Shown piece by piece: positions 37,300-49,512 of a stretch of DNA of 64,000 nucleotides. Source of the stretch: Spirometra erinaceieuropaei (lineage: Eukaryota; Platyhelminthes; Cestoda; Diphyllobothriidea; Diphyllobothriidae). The notes below the pieces were generated by a model. It was not told where the DNA came from. It ran no database searches and saw only the letters and a list, made by a program, of their open reading frames with translations. The stretch spans positions 953,088-1,017,087 of the forward strand of contig CACRXP010000178.1 in the NCBI GenBank assembly GCA_902702965.1. The letters are read 5' to 3'. The translations under genes and the position numbers were made by a program. The stretch's first letter is position 1, and each line of letters starts with the position of its first letter.

Positions 37300-39500
37300 A
37301 AATGGACCGAGTTCGAAGTTGGTGCGTGCCGGCGACTGACATTTGTGTATCTCTAGCGAAAAACAGTCATCAAGACAGAAGTGCCCATCTGGGGGTTCGC
37401 AATGCTTGTCGGCAACATTTCTGATAATTACTTACAGAGTGAACATACACCTTTACTCTGACAAACAAAATTTTCGCGATAACCTACCATTATCAGTGAT
37501 CAGTGCAGTCGCAGCAATCCCTTGGATCCACTGTGCAAACGAACGTCATTTGGTGACGTTTGTGCAAAACTGCTATCTCTACATCATCTAGAGGTTACGC
37601 GAGTATGAGTTCCCGGCACTTTATGCGATCAGTAAGTACAGTAAGCTGGAGAAGTATATATAATTTCAGTGCTGCACTTCACGCCTAACTACGAAATATA
37701 GCGTGCATTAAGGTTAAAGCTGAGTTAGTAAATTTGCGAAATGAGCTCAGTACTCACGAGACTACACATATTCGACTTCAGGTCTTTATTATACTAGTCA
37801 AGCACAGGCAACCTGGACACCTCCCCGTAGTCCTCCTAGATCCCTTGTTCGTGATGGCTTTTTTTGATCTAAGAAATAAGCCATCTCTATTAGTCACTAA
37901 ATACAAGCTGCAATTCGATTTCTACGGAATGCCGACTACATGCCCGAGTAAGTCCCTGACTTACTACTTATGGGCCGTTGGCATGCATTTGAATATAAGC
38001 AACCAACTCGCGAGCACTCCTGAAGGTCTCAAGGTCATACTGATCCCTTAAGTGGCGAACTATCCAGAAAAACGCAAAATTGACGATGGAAACAGATAAA
38101 AAGCTCCAACGTTTTGAAAAAAGCATTTAAAAAACAACTGGGTGAAACAAACGAAGATAATGACACGTCGTATTTGCAGAATTTACAGGTGTTGTTTTGC
38201 GCAACTTGGTGTTGGCAGAACCGAGCAAGCGGCATTCTGGTCAATTTGCATTTTGGACTCCAGTCATGCCTAGTAGTTCAAACAAGTTTTTAGCAATCTC
38301 TGTAGAAATTCTCTATTTTTTTTTCATTTTCTTTATTTGTAGACTGCTTCGGCACAGTCATTCCTTTCAAATACACTTCATCGACACGCGCAAGTGTTTT
38401 TTCGCAATTACTGCGGCCTCACATCGTTTCTGGATATTGCCATCTATCTGATAACATGGAAATTTCGCTGGACACACTTTGACATTATCATTTGTGGCAA
38501 ATCTCACTCTAGCAATTCACCTGATCTGCCGGCTAAACGCAGGGCAATGCCATGTTTGTTAGGGCTCAAGCTGCAGCAACATTCAACAAAAGTGCGGGAA
38601 GGATCACTCCAGAAGCTTCTAATGGCCGTACATGTTAACTTGATGAGGCTACTTCAAACGAGTTCAATATCACCTGACATCAATGAACGTCATAAGCAGA
38701 TGGCTAACAAAACTTAACTTGCAGGATGTTCTAGATATTGCTGAAATTGTCTGAGCCATGGGTGATTAACGACAGTGACAGTTCACGATTTTGGTCTGAT
38801 ACTAAATAACTGCAAATATAGGTGGTACCATTCGGTTTCGTGCTGACCATAGTATGCTGTCCTGATTTGCTACTTGGAACGATCGATGATGATGTAATAT
38901 TGGTTTAGTCACTGCTTGGTCAGGCAAAAGCTAGTAGCTATTCTGTACCAAAGAGACAGCGACTAGCTGTAGAAAAGTCCCGGTAGGTATACTAACAAAT
39001 GGCGGGCTTTGCCCGTCTGGTCGATATACGGACGAGAGCGACAAGTCGCGATACGGTGCTTCACAGTAACAGAGATAGGTCTGTATGATCTTTGTCTTCC
39101 TCCAACCTACTACTTAACCTCTCAAAATTTTTAAATTTGCAAAGCCCCAGTAACCAAAAATACTGGACGTGGAATTCTAGGGAAGGATTCTGTTAGTGAA
39201 ATTTTACTGAAAAAGAACCGTACAAAAAGTATTAGTCATTTCTCTAGTGGTCTTCCGTCGTCCTGTTCTCTGATGTGGGCTTTAAAGGGCAGGCTTTATG
39301 TGGTATTCAGGCTAAAGGAGAGGATGATGATTATATAATATGAGGACTGACCATCGGTTCGTCTCAGTATTGAATCTGGCTTATTACGCCGCTTTCTGTA
39401 TGCATCCAGGAGACAGTTTTCAACTCGTGGACGTCGACAAACCAACATTTGTCTCGGTGTATTTGGTAAGGATAACAGGCAAGGCCTTTGAAAACCCCAC
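37300..39500. other. Intergenic, no recognisable gene
   Basis: AT-rich, with no domain or named repeat. Confidence 0.45.
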
Positions 39501-39510
39501 TGATTACATG

Positions 39511-39840
39511 TCATCTCGTTAGAAATAGCTGTACACGAACAATGAAAACATTCGCTACTAAAACAGCAGTTGATTCATTTGAGTAGCATATGCTACTCAA
39601 ACAGTTCCGGTGGTCGCAAGGTATGTAGCTCAGGATCAGACAGTCCAGGAAAAACAGGGGACACCGATGATCATCAAAGGGTTGCAGAGTGGTCGCCTCC
39701 ACTTCTGACCGAGGGAGATCGTTCCACTTCTCCACTACTCTTTGCGTGAAAAAATCAGAATGAAGATTCAGCCTAGATATTTTTGACCGTAGTTTCATCG
39801 AGTGACTACAAAGATTGGGTAAAGAGTGCAACTGAAACAT
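39511..39840 (-). pseudogene. LINE ORF2 C-terminal fragment
   Basis: On the - strand, HSMKLRSKISRLNLHSDFF is followed by TQRVVEKWNDLPRSEV. This is the conserved C-terminal signature of CR1/jockey-type LINE ORF2 proteins (FSxRVVxxWNxLP). The upstream RT is absent, so this is a 5'-truncated insertion, the usual product of LINE retrotransposition. A 24-base perfect palindrome lies just downstream (39578-39601). Confidence 0.7.
39578..39601. repeat. 24-bp perfect palindrome
   Basis: TTTGAGTAGCAT is followed at once by its exact reverse complement. It sits in the 3' flank of the - strand LINE fragment. Confidence 0.9.
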
Positions 39841-40375
39841 GTGCCTGTTATGTTGGTAACAACCTACCCTGAAGTATGCCGGCGATGTGGTTGTTGGTCA
39901 CCCTCTCAAAAACCAGGCATATCCCCTTTCTCTGAAGAATGGACCTGAGCATGTCTCAGTATAGGTGTAGGAAAATGGCCTCCCACTGTAAAATCAAAAA
40001 TCAGTCCAATGTATTTTCCGATTGCGACTCTCACATAGGCCTGAATCTTTGAGCAGTTTCCCAACAAAGCATCCTATTTCAGGGACCGTAGTGTTAATGT
40101 TGTTACCAAATCTTTATTTCCCTTCCTCATTGAAAGCCTTTTCACTAAAGTTCAAAAATTCTTGACTAGATTCGTCGTTTACGTTCCTCCCAAACACCTC
40201 AACCCTTAATCTGGCGTTCCGTAGATGGTTGTATTCTTCTCCCGTAACAGTTGTTCCTTTCTATGTAAACCTTTGTGGCTCTTGAGTAATTTGTTAACTT
40301 ATATTCCGTCCACAGTGAATGGAGCTCTATTTTCAGTGAAACTTTTTAATTTGCATATTAAAAATAAAGCGGCCA

Positions 40376-40444
40376 TCACCACCACCACCATCTCCTCCTT
40401 CTCCTCCTCCTCCTCCTCCTCCTCCTCCTCCTCCTCCTCCTCCT
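40376..40444. repeat. (CAC)n-(TCC)n microsatellite
   Basis: A short CAC run is followed by an almost uninterrupted TCC run of about 16 units. Confidence 0.95.
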
Positions 40445-41337
40445 CATTTCCCCCCTCATCGAGCAATCCACCGCTCAAGTAGATTGTCCTAAGAGTCAGT
40501 TACTGTCTCCACATATTTACCGCTTAAGCATACAACCGGTCCCACTCATTGTTTGCACCGATGCCAGGGACGGAGGACAGTACGTCCAGTAACCCGAACA
40601 CAAGTTCGTAGGATCAACACTTGTTGAGTACCATTCTCCAAGGGCCTCCAGAGTTTCAGAAAACTAGTGAGGCATTCTCACTTTAAATAAATTTGTAGAA
40701 AAGAGGATCAGAAGCGGGTCAGCAGGCCGATTAAAACAGGTCTTATTGCTCTACAGTCTAGAAGGGAATGATTTAATAAAAACCTGTAGCCGTCATCATA
40801 GCATCTAATAGGTACAACAGCTAACGAGAACGAAACGCCTCAGAATTATTTGGCCAAGTTAGATATTTCAATGCATGTATGACAGGACAGAAAAGGAGAA
40901 AAGTTTTTTATATACATAAGACTATTCAAGAAGACGACTGCAAACACTAAAAAGACAAGTAAGGACGAAATGTGATGCATCTTACTAAGCCCAGGCCTCT
41001 TAAAGGCCAATGCCTATAGATGTTTTTTTTTATCTAGACTACCTTATATTCCACATAAACTAAGTACTTTTTTTAAACACGGCGCACGTATCTGCCGTCA
41101 GCAAGCTAATATTTAATCCATCTCACGGGTAGATAACATTCACACTGCGTGACAATTCAAGTCAAATTAGCAAAAAATTATACACGTTATTTGTCCACAG
41201 GCACTCGAGCGTTAGGTGTATGACTTCGAAGACAATAAAAAAGAGTTTACGGTTTTCCCTATTTTGATTAGATTGAGCTTATCAGCGAATTTGAATTTAA
41301 ACCCCTCAGCAAAAAAATAAAAATTAAGCCTTTCCAG

Positions 41338-41543
41338 ACAAACCACGAGTGACATATCCAAAAGCAAGCAAGAGAACTCTGTTGCCCGACAGAAAACTCA
41401 TTCCAAAACCGCAGTATCATGCTTTTAAAAATTATGAAACAAAGATTGTACCGAAATTGTCACACGAGTTCCAGCTGAAACAGGAATTCGGCTCGCGAGA
41501 AGGTGAGCACGCCGAGAAGGGAGAAGGTATAGTGCTGTTTCAG
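41338..41543 (+). CDS. Candidate exon, unrecognised
   Basis: A 206-base open block is framed by a pyrimidine-rich acceptor (TTTCCAG) and a good donor (CAG then GTACGC). It encodes 68 residues, rich in Lys, Arg and Glu, starting KPRVTYPKASKRTLLPDRK. The entry phase (two bases before the first full codon) does not fit directly onto the last RhoGEF exon at 36229, so at least one exon would lie between if it belongs to that gene. I do not recognise the product. Confidence 0.3.
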
Positions 41544-42135
41544 GTACGCCGTTCTACGACATCCTCAGTCTGAAGTGAGTACTCAATAATCCTTTCAATA
41601 AAATGTGCGTAGTAAGTACTACAAAGCACGTTTTATGTCAAATGAAGGGAACGTTTGGCGTGTTGTTCAGTCAAATGAAGGCGATTTAATTATAGGTTTC
41701 CATGTAGTTTTCAGTGTCATTCCGCCTACCAAAATACATGAGGAACTTTGTCGGTACCCAACTTATTGCTCGCAAATGTTCGTAAATCTGTTCCGACTGC
41801 AATCATCTTTGCGTGGGGCAAACATCTCTTTCCGAAACTGTTCATAACAGCTGACGGTTCTGTCCATTGAGGCTAGATTCGAAACAATTGGTGCTCGACT
41901 ACATGAAATTATCGTAGTCTTCACATCGACACTTCGGAGATGTGAGGCAGACGAGAAGTGCATACACACTGTGCGTCAACAGGTATATGCATACACATTC
42001 ATTTTTACCTATCAGTGTAAACCCACTTGACAATTTCCGAAGCAGAAGGTCGGGAAATTCAGCAAATATGGAAAATGAAGTATATAATATCCCTAGCCAC
42101 AGATAAAGAGCTTTTGGTGATCCTCGTTTAGTAAA

Positions 42136-42275
42136 AACGTAAGGCCTTCGACGGACAGGGGAGACTAGAAAGGTCATTCGTAGATAATAAGCCATCGTCA
42201 GCCAACCGTTCCCAGCACCACCTTTTGTAATGTGTGAGTCCCGCTCGCAGCCGATCGACAGTAAGCCCGTAGATC
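42136..42275 (-). mobile_element. Hammerhead SINE-like element, copy B (- strand)
   Basis: Read on the - strand, GGTTGGCTGACGATGGCT and, further on, CTAGTCTCCCCTGTC match the hammerhead and 3' part of the element at 44957-45328. Upstream of this is a degraded stretch aligned with the second half of its tRNA-like head. The core CTGACGA is intact (42195-42201 in + coordinates), but GAAA has become GAAT. The copy is partial and old. Confidence 0.6.
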
Positions 42276-42279
42276 GATG

Positions 42280-44940
42280 ATGAGGAACCTGGACTTCTAA
42301 GTGATAAGTTTTACGTGCATAAAGCTACCAGTGATTGACTCTATAGCACCTCAGTATGAAGGACATTTAATTGAACAAGCTGAAGTCAGCAGGGACACCG
42401 ATCGACTACTCGCAAAAACGTTAATAAGAAACACTTTTGAAAAAGTTTCGGTGAATAAATAGAAGGTATTCACAAAATGCAGCTCAAATGATCTGGAAAA
42501 GAAAATACGAAAATGAGATGAAGACGATGAAATTTACAGCCAACTTTTACTGGACTGATATTCGGACGGAAAAGGCAAATAGTAGCTTGTGTCCACTGCG
42601 TAGTACTCAGTAGCGAGGTACGTCTTGGCGTATTGAACATTGGCCATTGGTTTCCCTCTCCTTTTCATTTTATGCGCGGAAATCCTTCTTCGTACATTAT
42701 CTCGTGCCTGATTTGTTGTCGAGCCGTTTGCTTCCAATTTCCTAATTGCATAATTATACAACTATTTCATCTGCTGAACAACGCAGGCATTGACTACGCA
42801 ACAGGCCGTTTAACTGGCTAACCAAATCTAAATAAACATACCCGCCGCTTCCAGTTGCGGTTACCGGCGCAGGGAAGTTTTGCGCGTCTAACAGACTTCG
42901 TGCGTCAGCTTGGACGGTCGCTATTTGTTCAGGTCATTCAGATGAGTGTGGTTTTTGTGAGCGCAAAACCTACTTGTACAACTTTTCACGTACGCCAGAC
43001 TCATCTTCTGGTGCATTCTGCGTTGACTGACCGCCTTCATACGTAGAGACGTTGAGGACTCAAACGTAAAACACCTGTCGTCATCGTAAGTAGTTGACGA
43101 ATCGACGTCTTAAGTGAAGCTGTCCAATGATGTCGACGATGTTGTGTGTGACGGCGACACTTCCCTAACCTTTTCTTCGATTTTTTGTATAATTTATCAG
43201 TCTCTCCGTAGGTTACGTCGGTGGCTCTGACCGCTAAAACAATTCAACATAGCTGTTGCTACAGGGCAGAAAATAACCGGTAGGCAATAAGGAGCCAGTT
43301 AGGCAACAAGAATTTCGGGACTGTCACGGCATATACACTACAACGTGACAGGGCAGGAAGTGGCGCCGGGGAACGCGTACGTACTATGCAGCATCAGAGC
43401 CAATCGATTGGTAAACGCAAATGCACGCGGTCGTTTGCGCCCTTAACAATGCCACTGTCGCGGACCTAACAATCAATCTTACCACGAGCTCACTTGGGCC
43501 TGGATTCCTCTTGAAAAGCAAGCTAGCTCTCTGTGAGCTATCTTGCCACTAGGGGATCAGTTTATTGCGCATATACTTATAGGTGTATGCCCTACTATAG
43601 TAGGGTATATCATATTAAATCTCCGACATGAATCCTCCTTCGCCGATTATCCTTCTGCTGATGCTTTCCATTACATATTCAACAGCAATGCATGAAAATA
43701 ATTCAGAGGACTTCTTCACCAACGCCAGATCCCGCTTATTCCCGGACGGCCACATGCATACGGCTGGGTGGTATTGAGCTCTTGCTCCCCGCGGCATATG
43801 ACTCGCATACGACTCTTAACGACCCGATAACAGATTCCTGTATCTGACAAAGCAACTAGTCCTTTACTTCAAATCATTGTTCTTACTCACCCAGTCTCTT
43901 CCCCGTTGACCCTTTGTGGGCTCTATTGTAGACCACGCGTAATTAATTTCAGTAATGTTTCCATTATACCTGACCAAAAAGCCTGGCGACACTAAGTGGA
44001 CTAGACAGTTGCTGAAGCGCGGGGAGGGGGGTTGTCGTATTCTACTGCACTAAAGACTAGTCGCTTCACTGATGAATAAACCACAAAGCTCCTCATAAAT
44101 GGTTCCCAAAGCTGGGGTTTTTTTGGAAGTTCTCGTCAAGAGTGATTTGTCTCAAAATTGCCAGTAAATGCTACCGTTGGCTTTATATTACGTAGTTTAT
44201 CGACTGCAAGATCAAGATCGCTTAATGTAAGCCTACTAACCTACGGCCTTACCGTTCAAAAATATTCCCTATCGAATAATTACAAAGTTTATCTTTGTAT
44301 TGGTTCACACTCACAGCGAAACAATTCCGCGTTGATATATGGGCCACTGCTGGCAACAGTGCCCACACCTCGAAGGCCTTTGTTTAGGCGAATTTGGGAA
44401 GTAGGCTTGCGGGCTTTCTCCATCATATTTAAATGCACGTCTTCTACAGCGTTAATGAGTATTTGGCGAGTCGAATGCCCTTAATCCGACCTCGGTTACC
44501 AAAAATCGGGGAATGCACGAGGAATGTACAATTATACAAGTCTCGAGGGAAAATTTGACGTCGATTGAATATTATCGTATCACTGAAGCAAACATACGGC
44601 AGTGCTAAACTCCATCACCAGTGTATGCACAAAAATGCAACCGACTCTAAGCAACCGTAACAATTGTCAGGCCCTAACTGCCCTCAATTTCGGACCGCAT
44701 TGAATTTGGAATCATTGTCAACTGTCATCGCCCTGCTGAGATGGGCAAATTATGTCACCTGAGCAGTGTAGCCTTAAGGGACGTCATAACGGCAAGATCG
44801 CAGTCAGAACATCCAAACGCAGGCACATCTTTGGCAGCTTGGAGTCTTCGGGGCGGAACCGTCGGAGCATCCTCAAATTCATAGGCGTTTTGTTTACCCC
44901 TCACCATGTTACAAACCCCACACTACGAGCGCAAAGCCAG
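42280..44940. other. Intergenic, no recognisable gene
   Basis: No domain recognised. A 16-base perfect palindrome (CCCTACTATAGTAGGG) lies at 43590-43605. Confidence 0.45.
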
Positions 44941-45050
44941 GAGACTAAATAGCTTCCGTAAGGCACAACGGAACGAGTGAGTTCCGTATGAACGATCGGT
45001 GAGCGCCCCCTACCATTGTATATTCCCGATCGAAAACCGACAGGGCAACG

Positions 45051-45121
45051 GGCTCGTGGCCCGGTGGATAGAGGCGTGGACTTCTAAGCCAACAGGTCGC
45101 GAGTTCGAGGCTCGGGTGTTC
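45051..45121 (+). promoter_or_regulatory. tRNA-like pol III promoter of the element
   Basis: A box TGGCCCGGTGG at 45057-45067 and B box AGTTCGAGGCT at 45102-45112 are spaced as in a tRNA gene, inside a recognisable tRNA-like block. This would drive internal RNA polymerase III transcription of the element. The equivalent block in the copy at 49.5 kb reads AACTCAGTGG and GTCCGAACCTC. Confidence 0.65.
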
Positions 45122-45133
45122 CACACTTCGGGC

Positions 45134-45190
45134 TTGGGTATGGTTGGCTGACGACGGCTAATAAGCCAGAAATGGCCATTCCAGTCTCCC
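45134..45190 (+). ncRNA. Type I hammerhead ribozyme, copy C
   Basis: Core CTGACGA at 45148-45154. Stem II is GGCT/AGCC with an AATA loop, plus one C-A mismatch at its base. GAAA is at 45169-45172, then a minimal stem III in ATGGCCAT (45172-45179). The cleavage nucleotide is U at 45180, so cleavage would fall before 45181. Stem I pairs GGTTGG (45142-45147) with CCAGTC (45181-45186) through four Watson-Crick and two G-U pairs. A GGG/CCC extension lies beyond a small internal loop. All strictly conserved core positions are present. Confidence 0.75.
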
Positions 45191-45339
45191 TTGTCTTTGT
45201 CGGTAATGCCATTCTGCCTATGTATCATGCGCCGCTGTGCTGCTGCTGGTTGGGCTCGAGAGAGAGCCCGTAAGGCACAACGGAACGAGTGAGTTCCGTA
45301 TGAACTATCGGTGAGCGCCCCCTACCATTAAATAGCTTC

Positions 45340-45822
45340 TATTTAACATTATTCAGTGAACTTATAGGTCATCATTGTCCTGTTATCTACAGGCCTGCTC
45401 AGTAGCTTCGGTATGATGAAACAAATCCACCTTTCTTGGGGTAGCGATGTGTTTTTCTCTGTTGGATGCCTGCCGAAACAACTTTTCCATGATGCTATAA
45501 CTACGAGTGCTTACAGACAGTCCGAACGTCACCACAAGGCACCCTGGTTACCTTATTAGAATACCTCGAAAACAGTATGGAGTCTTGGTATGCCTATGAA
45601 GAATTAGCAAGCATGCTAACGGGCCACTGTCGCACAGATACCGCGCGCACATTTGGCTCTTGATTGAGACACACGTTCTTGTATTCTACTCATCAGCGTT
45701 TCCGCGTGTCCTGCTCCAGACATTTATGCTTCGTGTATTAACTGTTTTTCTCTACCGGATTTCACAGACTTTACCCTGGTTCCATACTTCACTCATGTTT
45801 TTTGTAGAACCGTCTTGTCGCA
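45340..45822. other. Upstream flank of CIAPIN1
   Basis: No repeat or domain recognised. Just before the CIAPIN1 start codon, TTTTTTGTAG at about 45798-45808 is a good 3' splice acceptor. It could join a 5' non-coding exon or be a spliced-leader trans-splice site, as used by many flatworm genes. Confidence 0.4.
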
Positions 45823-47511
45823 ATGGATGCTGAGGTACTGAAACTGATTCGTCCAACAGACCGTCTGCTAGTAGTTTGGAGTTCTTCCACAAATACGCAA
45901 ACTGAAACCCCAATGAAGGATATGCTGGAATGTTTAAAAACTGTCGTTACGGATGAGTCAGCCATTCAAATGGAAAATTTGGAAGTTTATCTGCAGCGCC
46001 CAGCTTTGCCCAACCGCGATTCCTCACATAAACCGACCATCATTTTAACGGGCTGGCCGGAAGCCTTCAAGCGTGGGCAGCACACTTTTGAATTCTACTC
46101 ACGTTTGGTCGCTGAGCTACCCGTTTCTGGTCGAATAATTTCCCGTGAGGATGCAGATACCGATCTCGCCTCGGCTGTTGAGTCCCTTCGCAAGGCGGCA
46201 GTCCTTGCGGGTTTTGTGGACATCAAGTTCGTACGTATTTTTCCGACTCGTCGACACTCCTCTTTTGATTTGAACGTGAACTTCCAAGTCACCTTAGGAC
46301 TCTTATTGTCAAATACTTTTATTTTGAATCACCCGATATGTTTCTCCGCTAGACTATACGAACTAATCACGATGCCGGTGCGAACAAAGGAGCGAATTGT
46401 GGACAGTAAATGAATAGTGGACTTGGTTTATTTGCTCGACGTTCCTGCCCTAGCTTTTGTAAGGCAAACATCATAGGATGGGGTAGCCAAATGAGGCAGC
46501 ACTTGTTTCATAGTTTTATGCCCGACCAGAACGGTCGTGTACAGGACAGCAGCCCGCTTGCCGGTGCTTCCGGGTGCTGTTGGCAGGTTGCCGTCCTAAC
46601 CGACATCGCAGACGGCCTTTAAGCCAGAAACAATTTAAGAACGCATATTTAAAGGAGCGCACATCTTATGCCTTGATTTATATTTTGTCTGGGAAGTGTG
46701 AAGACAACTTCAACCAGAGGACAGGCTCCAGATGCCATGTTTTATGCAAATTGGAAACTTCCATAGCCACAGAGTTAAGGAGTTGATTGGAACCAGATTA
46801 CAGACTAAATCCTATCCCCGTCATTCAATCCTGCAGATAAAATCTAAGAGTGGGACGGCCACAATGACGGCGTCAACCCCCCTGTCTTACTCCATCGGTT
46901 CAGAAAGCATGTTACCCTGGGCTAACGTTAAACCTACACCAGCTGCCACTCCCGATCTGGGCGAAGTCTGGGATGCAGTCGAGAATGACGTGGCGGGTGG
47001 CAGAACGGACAGCTTGATCAACACGCGACAGCTCCTGACCGCTGCCGACCTCGATAAGCCGCCAACTGCACCGTGTGGCGAACCAACAGCAGTGGCCAGT
47101 ACCACAGGCGCTCCGAAGAAACGGGCCTGCAAGAATTGCACCTGCGGGTTGGCCGAGTTGGAATCTAAAGAGGCTGCGGAGGCAAAGGACGCCGCCGGAG
47201 CCAAATCGGCCTGCGGAAATGTTTGTTCCCTTCCTAAGTTGTCCTTATGTTTCAAATTCAATTCATTACCATTGGTCTTTAGTATTTTTAAAGACTTCTG
47301 GGAGATTTAAGTTCGATTGCTTGCGCATAATTGTAGACAATAAATAGGCAGTGTGTGTCTAAACTTCGACGATCTTATCTTTTCTCTTCGTTTTCAGTGT
47401 TACCTGGGTGATGCGTTCAGGTGTGCCTCCTGTCCCTATCGTGGTATGCCGGCATTCAAACCAGGCGAGAAGGTCGTGCTTCCGGATGAATTCCTGAAAG
47501 CTGATGTCTAG
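45823..47511 (+). CDS. CIAPIN1: Anamorsin / CIAPIN1 (cytosolic Fe-S assembly)
   Basis: Cytosolic (and partly mitochondrial) partner of the diflavin reductase NDOR1 in the electron chain that feeds cytosolic Fe-S protein assembly. Three exons, all phase 0: 45823-46230, 46837-47220, 47398-47511, giving 301 residues (the human protein is of similar length). Residues 1-136 form the methyltransferase-like N-terminal domain. A linker with W-D...[10 protein letters not shown] matches the conserved linker. The Fe-S sites are complete: motif A C216, C234, C237, C239 (CKNCTC) and motif B C262, C265, C273, C276 (CX2C-X7-CX2C, then the PxFKPGEKV tail). Intron 2 falls inside motif B, after C262-G-N. The start is the first ATG after a strong splice acceptor. 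The gene appears intact. The weakest point is the acceptor chosen for exon 2. Confidence 0.93.
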
Positions 47512-49512
47512 CCGCAGTGACACACCAGACGGTCCGCATTTCTTGACTTGTCTCCCAGACCCAACTTTCTGTGGGCGCACACTTGCAGCTTTGTTGGGCT
47601 TGGGACACTTTTCTACTTTCTCTTCCTCGTCGTTCAAAAATGTCTGCAAACTATTTTTGTCCCTTTTGGACTAACCAGATACTGTACTGGACTAGTTTTC
47701 CTGTTGACTGCCTGTAACGTCGCTTTGCCTTGGCACCATCCAGATGAACCTATAGTTTCCGCGATGATACCCATTTAAATACCGAAGAAACCTTGTTCGG
47801 CGGACGCAAGTTTTCGTATATTCATCCGCAGGCCTGTACAGTAAGGCAGCTAGAGTTGAAAAAACAGCCTATGAATAGTATTCATTAGTCAAGAGGTTTG
47901 ATGGCGTGCAGATTTCAGGCATTAGGAACATTTACAGTCTAGTTCTGTCAGGGAGTTTGATGTCTGCCAGCGAGTCATACTTATGTTTCGTCGCTGTAGC
48001 GCGACGTGATGGGATGTAGGACTCAGCTCCGGCCAGGGGAGCCTGAGGACTTGTGCAAACGCCTCCGAGCACACACACGGTTGGGTTGGCCAATCGTATG
48101 GCCACTGCCGGCGCGGACTAAGCTTTATTTCTGACTCAAGGGGACAATACCGTGAAGTCTGTTTATTGTCGTGTCCAGGTTTTCTTACGAAACACATCAT
48201 TGCATTGTTTCATCAGGCGTTCCAAGCAGGACGTTCGGGAAAGAGCGCAGTTCCCCTTTTTTCCAGTGTGAAGGTCGACGCTGGGTGAGCCTGGTTTAAT
48301 TTATCCAAATCAAGTTCCCCGTGCGTTTTCATATGGAACTGGTCTTCCCCTAGTTTCTCTGTGAGTACGTCGCTGACAAGGGTCCGACTGGTGGTGCCAT
48401 CTCTGCCTCGGTCTGCGAGAAGAAAGTGGACTATTAGATTTCGTTGAACATCCATTGTGCAGCGAAAGAGCGGCTCCCTCAAACTTCATCGACATGCCAG
48501 TTGGAATTCCCTGCCTAGCGATCTCGGCGCATAGATATTCTTTAGTTTCTCTGAGGAGGCAATAAGTGAACAAAGACGAGACACCTGAGGATAACATCGT
48601 TTCCTTTTGAGATTTATTCTTCCTACAGTGAATCCAAATGTCCCGTCAGCTGTATGCTGCTTTTTGTGCTAAATCAGCTTGAGTGTTTCCGCCGCCATCC
48701 ACTGCACCTGTGATTGGGCGAATTGTGCAGTCTAACGTCGGCCGCAACTGAGACAAATGCAAACCGGGCAGAACACGAATTCTAGAGATGCCTTCTATCA
48801 GAACTTTAAAACTCATCAGAAATCTCTGGCATGCTTGTCCGACCTCAGTGGCTGCATGTCGCAGGGTTTCGCTCCACTTAATCTTACTCACTTCCATCCT
48901 GGCACGATAATATACGTTGGTCGTGGTTCCTGCAGTGAGAACTGGCCATAAGTCAGGATATCGTGGCTGAATAGATGAGTTCACAGGCAGAACTAAAGAT
49001 TTGAAGGCAAGAGATCCACCGTGCACGTTCAAAAGTAATACTGTAAGAAAGTTAGGACGTGCAGTCTATGCAGTTAGGTGACTGCCTGGCGGATTTGAGG
49101 CAACCAAGTGTGAACCTTTTCATTGGGATTTCACAGCAAACTTATCGGGCTTGCGGGATCTCTTCCATGGTCTATTGCAGGCGATTACACCAACGATTGT
49201 GGGATCCGTAAGGCCATTTGGGTGGGTTCCGCTCAAAAGTCATACTACCAATAACATTCTGACCCGATATCTCAGGAGAGACAACAAAATCAAAACTCTG
49301 TCCTGCACTTACTGTGGTCGGAGCAGGCAACACTCAGGACGATTCGGCTAACCATAGTAGTCGGAGCAGGCGAGGAGTACCGGGAAGATTGTTTCCAAGT
49401 TATTCGTCCCATCCCTAGCCGGCCTCACGTCGACAAACGACTGCGATCTGACGGGCCGGTGGTGTACCAAATGAAACGGCCCGCGGCCACTCCTGTGTGA
49501 ATATGTACCCGA
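47512..49512. other. Intergenic; possible - strand exon at 48213-48482
   Basis: Downstream of CIAPIN1. On the - strand, 48482-48213 is open for 89 codons (TMDVQRNLIVHFLLADRGRD... ending PERPAWNA-stop), and a second frame overlaps it upstream with a CCTCCTCAG acceptor near 48560. A further 128-codon - strand frame covers 48646-49032. None matches a family I know. They may be exons of an unidentified gene or chance. Confidence 0.3.

Larger units (their letters stand above)
44957..45328 (+). mobile_element. Hammerhead SINE-like element, copy C (best)
   Basis: A 372-bp insertion flanked by a perfect duplication TAAATAGCTTC (44946-44956 and 45329-45339; the first T is shared, so 10-11 bp). Its two ends are the same 61-base sequence (44957-45017 and 45269-45329, one difference), so it is one 312-bp unit plus a 61-bp overlap into the next unit. 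The unit holds a tRNA-like head (45051-45121) and a hammerhead ribozyme (about 45134-45190). It has no coding capacity. Target duplication of this length suggests insertion by a LINE machinery; the overlapping ends suggest a multimeric or circular template. Confidence 0.85.
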
